Position numbers and translations under genes: made by a program. Positions 57,840-64,000 of a stretch of DNA of 64,000 nt are shown one piece after another; positions within the stretch are counted from its first letter, which is position 1; the number at the start of each line of letters is the position of its first letter. The notes below the pieces were generated by a model. The model had not been told where the DNA came from. It made no database searches and saw only the letters and a list, made by a program, of their open reading frames with translations. This stretch comes from Phlegmacium glaucopus. Lineage: Eukaryota; Basidiomycota; Agaricomycetes; Agaricales; Cortinariaceae. The stretch is taken from assembly GCA_015039465.1 (NCBI GenBank), contig MU130698.1:525618-589617 (forward strand), written 5' to 3'.

Positions 57840-59098
57840 GATAAACAGGATGGGTGCTCTGAAAGGAGACTTTGATGGTCGGATGAAACCCATGTTTAGG
57901 TGCTCGTCAATGAACTCTCGGAGCGTACCCAACTTGGATTCGGAAAGTGGATAAATTGGACCCAAAGGGGGTTTTGCGGACTCATCAATTTCGATTTTTA
58001 AGTCATACTCTCGATGAGCTGCTAGGGTGTTGGCTTTACCCTTTGAAAAGACGTCCAAAAATTTGTGGTATATTTCCGGAACACCCTCCAAGTCTGAATT
58101 GGAAGATGTGGAGGAGGCTGCTGCAGAACGGCTAGCAGCCTCTACCGGATCATGAACAGAAATGGAAAAGCATTGGGCTCCTTCGGAGCGAATGGACCTC
58201 ATGAAAGCTGCAGCAGACACTAAGGCAATTTTAGGAGTGGTCAGTGGTTTTGGAACAAACAGAATATCAGGAAGAGGTTCCGGAATAGAAGGCATTTCAA
58301 CCTTCCATATCAGACATTGTAATGTCAGATACCGGAACGGGTGCCTCGGTGGAAACGGAAACGGGAACTGGAAGGATAACTATACGGTCTCGGAAAGTTA
58401 CACTGCTATCAACCCAGTCAATCAACAGATTATGTTGGGTAAGCCAGTCAAGCCTGAGTACAGCAGGAAAATCAGAATCCAGCTTGGTTAATAAAAACTG
58501 GATTTTGTGGATGGAACCACAAGAGAAACAAACAGAAACAATGGTAGCATGTGTGATCATGCCTGGAGAAGAACCATCAATAAGATGGAGAGTCATAGGA
58601 GTAATCAGAAAAATAGGAAAATCATTGGACTTCGCATAATGCTCGTCCATGAAACAGTGAGTGGAACCACTGTCAATGAAAGTGGAAAATTTGACATTTG
58701 GAAATTGGAGACAAAGAAGAGAAACAAAAACTGCTCGGGTATCTGGAGAGATTATTGCATTTAAAACTGCAACAAGCTCAGCACAGGGGCTCTCGCAATT
58801 CACCGTCTGTGCTGAGTCCAGTGAATTGCTTAGTCATTTTTCTTCTCCAAACTAGAGTCCTTTGGCTTAGCCAGAACGGACTCGGAAGCGGAATCAGAAA
58901 CGGTAGAGGCTCGGCCTTTAGCAGAGCTTGCCTTGGCAAGGTTACAGTCAGGAACACAATGTCCCGGCTTGCCACAGAAAAGACAGAGCTTATTATCCAT
59001 CCGGCGTTGCCTTTCTTGCTGGGTAAGTCTACCCCGCGAGTCCAGCTTGCCTTCTAGATTAGGTTTAGGAGGAGTGGAAGTGGAAGTCTTACCGGAGT

Positions 59099-59511
59099 TG
59101 TTAGGGCAACTGCAACGCTGACTTAGTCAAGCTAGCAGGGGATCCAAAGTTAATAATATTTCAGAAAAGATATCTACAAGTGACTTACCTAGCAGGGGAT
59201 CCAAAGAGGAAAGGATGGGGATCCCTGCTAGGCTGGGGGTGTTTAAGTACTAATATGGACATAACGGAGATATAAAATAAATAAAGGAATGATACGATAA
59301 TAATTAATTAATTAAATAAGAAGTGGTGCGATATGAAAAATAGAAATAAAAGACGGAGTGAATCGGAGGACCGGAGTCGGAGCAGAACTACGGGATTCCG
59401 GAGTCAACCGGTGACGGAAGCGGAGTTGGACGGAAGGTCGGAGGTCGTCGGAAAGGTGGGGTGTATGATTCTAGAGTTGAGGTTTGGGTTAAAGTCGGGT
59501 GTCCCCTAACA
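59099..59511. repeat. Solo LTR, 413 bp, in Gag
   Basis: TGTTAGGG...CCCTAACA with the perfect 5-bp duplication GGAGT (59094-59098, 59512-59516). Taking it out restores the Gag frame (ADSGKTSTSTPP). Contains CTAGCAGGGGATCCAAAG twice, 59131 and 59189 onward. Same family as 32311-32816. Confidence 0.85.
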
Positions 59512-59724
59512 GGAGTCTGCGGGCTTAGCGGATTTTTGATCTGAAGGCCAAGACTGTTTACCAGAACTAGAAGAAGGGTTGGAAGAAGAGGGTACGGAGG
59601 AGGATGAAGAAGGAGTAGAACCCTTCAGAGGGTTTTGGTGTTGCTGTGGAGCGGATTCCCGAGAATGTTCTTGCATATGTTCCCAGTAGCAAGCATCAGA
59701 ATTTTGAGCTTTTTGATGCATCGC

Positions 59725-61137
59725 TGTCGCGCACCAATACTGATTGGTAGCGTGAGAAGAAAGCTTAAAAGTCGCCATCATGAAAATAAGCGGACTTTGA
59801 ATTTGCTTACCTATTTTGGAAGCGGCCCTGAATCGCGTTCCTGGTCAACAAAACCATTCGTTCAACGATAACATCCTCATCGCTCATCATATCCTCAATG
59901 TCTTCCACTATGCTATCCATCATTTACACCATTGACATGCTCCTTAACATCTACCATCCATTCGTTCCTTGGCTAGCGATTCAACAAAGCGATCACTCTA
60001 CTATTCGCATCGGTCATCGGCTCGCATTTGATCGCATCTATGGCCCATCATTTCAAGAACAGCCCATTTATGGACGCATCAGCTACATCTCCCATTATGT
60101 CAAAGGCTTTGTCATTGTTGTTGTGGCTATGGACCCACAAGTCTTCTCCTCAGCTATCTATCTTGCCATACCTCGCTCCTGGATCGCACTCAGTCCCCTA
60201 TCCTCACTCATCTACCTCTTATCTTATCATTCACTGCCAAAACCATCATTCACGCGGTACCTGAAGCCTTCCCACCCTCTTTATGACAATTTAGGAAGTC
60301 CAGGAGGATCACGACTAAGCAGGAATTGCAGATGAATCAGCAGCAGAGGATTATTCTCGCAGTGTGTCAAGTGTTATCAAGGCTGCGCGACATGGGATCA
60401 TGGGCAAGTAGTGTTTTCTCGGGAACAAGGCTGCGCCTTTCAAGTGTTGACTCAGGACCTTTCACATTTTTGACATGACCACACGCCTATGGAGTTGATA
60501 TATTTTTGCTATTGGACTATGTACACTGCCTTCTTTTCTTTTCTCTCGCACTTTGACACTTTACAGATTTTTTTATTGTTCCTTCTTCTTTTCCATTGTT
60601 CTTTTCTTCTCGCAGCTGTCCTCTCTTTATCTTTCTTCCTTTGACAGCGCGTACTTTGTTTCTTTTTATTGTTTTACATAGCCTCATCCTTAGGGTATAA
60701 ATACTGCTCTTTTGTACCAGGATAGGTAGTTCAGTTCAATTCATTCTTACCCCCCACATTCATCATCTCAGTGGAATTCCAGTGAATTCCTCCCTCAAGT
60801 TCGCTTTTTCTGCCTTTAACTGTCAATCTATCCCCACTGTCAATTACTATAGTCTTGCTGAAGACTCCCTCTTATTCTTCCTCATCCTCTTCCTTAACCC
60901 CTCTGAGTTCGCTTTTTCAGTCCTTTACTGTCAACCCACTGTCAACTGCTATAGTCTTACTGAAGACTCTTCCTCATTCATCCTCATCCTTCTCATCTCT
61001 ATTCTCACCCCCTACCTCTGTGTGATACAAGTCTAAGGTTACACCTTCCCTAAACGAACAACAGGGAGTCTCTTGACCTAAGGTCTGGTCCACTGCTCTC
61101 TGGTTGGTGTTTATATACAACAACAACAACAATTTAT
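59725..61137 (+). mobile_element. LTR-like element, copy D
   Basis: 1413 bp, TGTCGCGCACCAATACTG to CAACAACAACAATTTAT. Its 5-bp duplication ATCGC is perfect (59720-59724, 61138-61142), which fixes the true ends of the family. It lies in the Gag gene of the large Gypsy element. Confidence 0.85.
59898..60335 (+). CDS. Conserved 145-residue ORF of the LTR-like element (copy D)
   Basis: Open in full, as in A, B and C. Located between the element's 5' end and its TATA box at 60696, the position of U3 if this is an LTR. Hydrophobic central part (KGFVIVVVAMDPQVF) and a Pro/Ser/His-rich end. Confidence 0.4.
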   Translation: MSSTMLSIIYTIDMLLNIYHPFVPWLAIQQSDHSTIRIGHRLAFDRIYGPSFQEQPIYGRISYISHYVKGFVIVVVAMDPQVFSSAIYLAIPRSWIALSPLSSLIYLLSYHSLPKPSFTRYLKPSHPLYDNLGSPGGSRLSRNCR

Positions 61138-61873
61138 ATCGCGGTTAAGGACCGGGGCTTGCCATCGCCTTTGGTAATTTCATCCTTGATTTGGGAAGGT
61201 AAACCCTTGTAAAACCTATACCTCAGAGCAGGCTCGCCCCAAGTACAGCGGACTGCCAAGGAGTTGAACTGGACTAAGTAATCGGAGATACGTTGGCCGT
61301 CCTTCATTCAGAGATTGGTGAGTTTGTGTTCTACGTCGGCGGACTCATCGTAAGGACCAAAGTTGGACTGAAGTTTGCTGACAAAGAGATCCCAATTTTC
61401 AAGCCAAGACAGAGGCTCGTTGGTGAGACCGGAAATTCCAGGTTCGAACCATTCCTGAGCAATGTCCCAGAGATAGGACAAAGCAAATGTTACTCGCTTG
61501 GAGTCATCTCGGAATGTGTCAGAAGAGCTCTGGAAATAGAGCCTGCACTGGAAAAGAAAAGCTTTTAGTTTCTTAGGATCCTTACCCGTGAAGGGTTCGG
61601 GCTCTCTAAGTCTGCCAGCCGAATTGGACTTGGCTGAAGATTTCCCGAGGGAATTTAAAGCGGAAACGAGTTCATTGATATGAATAGATGGAGACTCAGC
61701 TTCATCCATAGTACTCCGAGGTTTGTCGATAAGACTAGCCTCTTCAACTACACCAGGAATGGGAGTCTGCCTGGTAGGGGTGTTTTTGTGGGACATGTTT
61801 TGTTGTATTGGTAATTGAGTTTTGGAAGTTTTGGAACGAGTTAGCATAGGAGTGGGGAGAAGTTCGAATATAC

Positions 61874-62453
61874 TGTTAAGTTTAAAACAAAGGAGTCACG
61901 TCGGAGTTACTCCAGAACAGATGGAACGGAACTGGAACTAGTAAGCGGAAAGGATGTTGGCCTCAGCGTGTGTGCTGTGCCGCCCAGCTCCTAAGGTGTC
62001 CTGATTTCGGAACGGAAGAAGAAGGAATAAGACAGAAGACCTCAGTGACTTAGAGGATGAACAAGAGGAGGAAACAAAGTTGATATTCAAACTGAGGGAA
62101 AACATACAAGTTTCGAGTACTTAAATAAATAAAGGAATAGCAACCAAAATATAAAAGATAAATATAAGTGCTGTGTTCTGCTCCCGTAAAGGTCCTGCAT
62201 TCTTGGGTGAATAATCCATGGCGGGTATGCTGACTGATAGTGGGAAGGATGATGACAAAGAATAGCGGTAGTGGTGAAGAAGTGGTAATGGGTTTGGAGT
62301 ATGGATGGAGGAACTGGAATGACACGGAAAAGTCTCAGAGTTGAACATAGGAAGAGTAGTTCAGGATATAAAGGAAGGCACTGTACGGAGTACGGACTAC
62401 CGAAAACAGCTCCGATGGAGCCAGACCGGAGTAATGTATGACGGAATGTAACA
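61874..62453 (-). repeat. 5' LTR of the 49-62 kb Gypsy element
   Basis: 580 bp, TGTTAAGTTTAAAAC to GGAATGTAACA, followed by the duplication ATTAG at 62454-62458. Confidence 0.85.
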
Positions 62454-62458
62454 ATTAG

Positions 62459-63624
62459 TGTTAAGCATGGAATTGGATTGGAGTAACTCTGGATGGAATA
62501 ATGGAGTGCCGGAGTTGTTGGAGACAGTAACAGAATAGGACTGTAGCCTCAGTGTATGTGCTGTGCTATCCAGCTCCTTCTGGTCCTAATTTCAGAGTGG
62601 AAAGGAAATAAGGAAGACTGGAGAGTGTAATAACTTAGAGGACAAGTAAGGAGGAGAAGCTAAGTTGATATTCAAAACTGGGGAAAAAACATACAGGGCT
62701 GGGTACTTAAATAATATAAAAGAATAACATCAAAATGCAGTAATTTACAGTCCCCCAGGGATTCCGAGGAGTCCGAGCAAATTCTGAGTGGAGTCCGAGG
62801 AGTCCGAGCAGATTCCGAGTGGAGTCCGAGGAGTCCGAGCATATTCTGAGTGGATCTGAGCAAATAAGACACAAATTGGCTGGGAAAATACTTCTGTTAA
62901 GGTTTTGTTAAGGTTTTGTTAAGGTTTTGTTAGGGTTTTGTTAAGGTTTTTTTAAGGTTTTGTTAAGGTTTTTTGTTAAGGTTGTGTTAAGGTTTTTGTT
63001 AAGGTCAGGGAGGTATATAGTTTGTTAAGGTTTTGTTAAGGTTTTGTTAAGGTTTTTTTAAGGTTTTTTTTAAGGTTTTGTTAGGGCTTTGATAAGGTTG
63101 GGGAGGTAGATAGGTTCCAGTCCGAGCGAGTCCGAGTGAGTCCGAGCAATCTGAGTGGAGTCCGAGCGAGTCCGAGCAGTCCGAGCGGATTCTGAGCACA
63201 TTCTGCTTGGAATACACTCAAATACACTGAAAAAGTGCTCGGACTCGCTCGGACTCCGCTCGGATCCGCTCGGACTCTGTCGGATTCCCTGGGGGAGTGT
63301 AAAGACCTCTCAAAATGTAGAAGATAAAAATAATAGTACTGTGCTCTGCTCCTGAAAGTCCTGCATTCTTGGGCGGATAATCTGGTGCTGGTGTGCTGAC
63401 TGATAATGGGAAAGTGATGACAAAGATATCATTGTTATGGTGATGATGAGGGAGACAAGCTTGGAGTAGTACCAGAGGAGCTGGAATGTCACAGAAAACC
63501 TTTGGAGTGGAAGAAGATGGAATAAAGCCAAGGGAGAGGTAATTGTCATGGAGTGAGGAGTGGATAATCCATACACAGCTCCATTGGAGCTGGTAACAGA
63601 ATAACCTGGAAACAGATTGTAACA
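62459..63624. repeat. Solo LTR with nested element
   Basis: Starts TGTTAAGCATGGAATTGG directly after the target duplication of the large Gypsy element and ends GATTGTAACA. Shares GTGCTGTGCTATCC and GTCCTGCATTCTTGGG with the neighbouring LTR families. Flanks ATTAG and ATTCA match at three of five bases. About 586 bp without the inserted element. Confidence 0.6.
62738..63309. mobile_element. Inverted-repeat element with GAGTCCGAGC words
   Basis: Ends CAGTAATTTACAGTCCCCCA and, inverted, GAGGTCTTTACACTCCCCCA, with the perfect 8-bp duplication TCAAAATG (62730-62737, 63310-63317), as in hAT elements. Subterminal arrays of GAGTCCGAGC words flank a core of about twenty GTTAAGGTTTT-type units (62895-63100). 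No coding capacity. Confidence 0.8.
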
Positions 63625-63630
63625 ATTCAC

Positions 63631-64000
63631 GTGTACTTTACACTCCCCCACGTTGTCCGGTGGACTCCACTAAATTCCACTGGACTCCGCTAAAAGTCCG
63701 CTAAAAGTCCGGTCAAAGTCCAGTGGAAGTCCGGTGGAAGTCCGGTCAAGCAAAAATGACTGGACTGGCATGTCCGGTCAGAGTCCACCGGACGTTCAGT
63801 CAGACTCCACTGGACTTTTAGTGGATTTTTAATAATTTCAAGGAAGTTTTATAGATGATAGCTGCTGACTAACATTACATCCATATGATTTATTTATTTG
63901 TTCTGCCTCTGTTACATGTGTATGGATGTACAATTTATTTGATTATTTATTAAGCCTCACTAATCATCATTGTCATTGACCTTTCCTACTTCTATCTTTT
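63631..64000. mobile_element. Left end of another GTCCGG inverted-repeat element
   Basis: GTGTACTTTACACTCCCCCA followed by CGTTGTCCGGTGGACTCC matches the ends of 52597-53067. The GTCCGG/GACTCC words stop near 63830 and the other end is not in the window. Confidence 0.55.

Larger units (their letters stand above)
51182..58803 (-). pseudogene. Gypsy Pol: protease to chromodomain, interrupted four times
   Basis: Pieces on the minus strand: aspartic protease (FIDSGSTHCF, 58803-58297); linker and start of RT (GFIRPSKSPFRAPILF) to 57845; then, after a solo LTR, RT (PLPLVSDLLD; active site YLDD near 56940), RNase H (IVETDASNYALAAI) to TGA 56035-56037; integrase (GHFGVNRTLA...CTTCSRSK; SMDFIEHLP; TSDHGSKFVSH) to 55317; after copy C, MERINQTLEQYIRIYCNYQQ to 53320; after copy B, a chromodomain (EFEVSKILDSKLDN, LYLVKWSGYEGTNEETSWLP) ending near 51182. 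The TGA fits a CGA codon in SASL-R-ATSLLP. All domains of a chromodomain Gypsy Pol are present in order, so the element was complete before the insertions. Confidence 0.85.
58830..61847 (-). pseudogene. Gypsy Gag with zinc knuckle, interrupted
   Basis: From ATG 61847: MLTRSKTSKTQLPIQ, then the capsid-like retrotransposon Gag region (REPEPFTGKDPKKLKAFLFQ, QEWFEPGISG, LENWDLFVSKLQSNFGPYD) to TGA 61308-61310. The same frame continues with MKDGQRISDYLVQFNSLAV to 61143, where LTR-like copy D is inserted. It resumes at 59719 with a Ser/Pro-rich linker, is cut again by the solo LTR 59099-59511, and ends with a CCHC knuckle (CLFCGKPGHCVPDC) and a TAA at 58830-58832. The TGA replaces an Arg codon (TNL-R-MKDG), again compatible with CGA to TGA. 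Gag coats the RNA; this copy cannot. Confidence 0.8.
49155..62453 (-). mobile_element. Ty3/Gypsy LTR retrotransposon swollen by nested insertions
   Basis: LTRs at 49155-49714 and 61874-62453 (TGTTAAG...GGAATGTAACA) with the 5-bp duplication ATTAG at 49150-49154 and 62454-62458. A purine-rich GACAGGGAGGTAC on the minus strand borders the 3' LTR like a polypurine tract. Gag and Pol are on the minus strand. Insertions inside: a gene-bearing segment around 49.8-51.17 kb, LTR-like copies at 51416-53314, 53900-55316 and 59725-61137, and solo LTRs at 57267-57839 and 59099-59511. Confidence 0.9.

Overview
The window looks like nuclear DNA of a mushroom-forming fungus (Basidiomycota, Agaricomycetes). 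Genes are broken by many 40-100 bp GT...AG introns. The mobile elements are a Plavaka-type CACTA transposon, a Helitron, a hAT element, chromodomain Ty3/Gypsy elements and many non-autonomous relatives. A DUF6532-like gene and F-box-like, BTB-like and CCHC-type genes complete a typical Agaricomycete picture. Nothing bacterial, organellar or viral was recognised, and no convincing rRNA or tRNA gene was found.

Layout. 1-8.75 kb is the most gene-like part: an intron-rich beta-trefoil-like protein gene (868-2555, possibly to 2811) converging on a 140-residue hypothetical gene (2871-3414, minus), then two further minus-strand hypothetical genes (5999-6798 and 7384-8746). 9.0-13.9 kb holds a Plavaka transposase (minus) and a DUF6532-like gene (plus) arranged head to head between two clusters of AGCTACTG-type motifs. 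14.9-18.6 kb holds small hypothetical genes and an F-box-like pseudogene. About 18.56-24.3 kb is a nearly intact Helitron RepHel gene carrying one probable single-base frameshift.

25.7-31.8 kb is a complete hAT element with a 17-bp inverted repeat and a perfect 8-bp target duplication, split by a 1.4-kb LTR-like insertion. 31.9-36.3 kb is a mosaic of inverted-repeat elements, a solo LTR, tandem repeats and gene relics. 36.28-44.38 kb is a complete Gypsy element (437-bp LTRs, 5-bp duplication GTAAC). It carries two extra genes after pol: a CCHC zinc-knuckle ORF overlapping the pol chromodomain, and a BTB/POZ-like gene. An 811-base assembly gap covers its gag/protease region.

44.4-49.1 kb is mostly degenerate sequence. 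49.15-62.45 kb is a second complete Gypsy element (duplication ATTAG) stretched by nested insertions: three copies of the 1.4-kb LTR-like element, two solo LTRs, an inverted-repeat element inside one of the copies, and a zinc-knuckle/coiled-coil gene. The window ends in another solo LTR with its own nested inverted-repeat element.

Many reading frames in the elements are closed by stops that look like C-to-T decay (CGA to TGA, CAA to TAA, TGG to TAG). The points most worth following are the 145-codon frame kept open in all four copies of the LTR-like element, the Plavaka/DUF6532 pairing, and the BTB-like gene carried inside a retrotransposon. Exon boundaries are my own readings of splice signals and frame continuity; family calls are from motif recognition without any database search.
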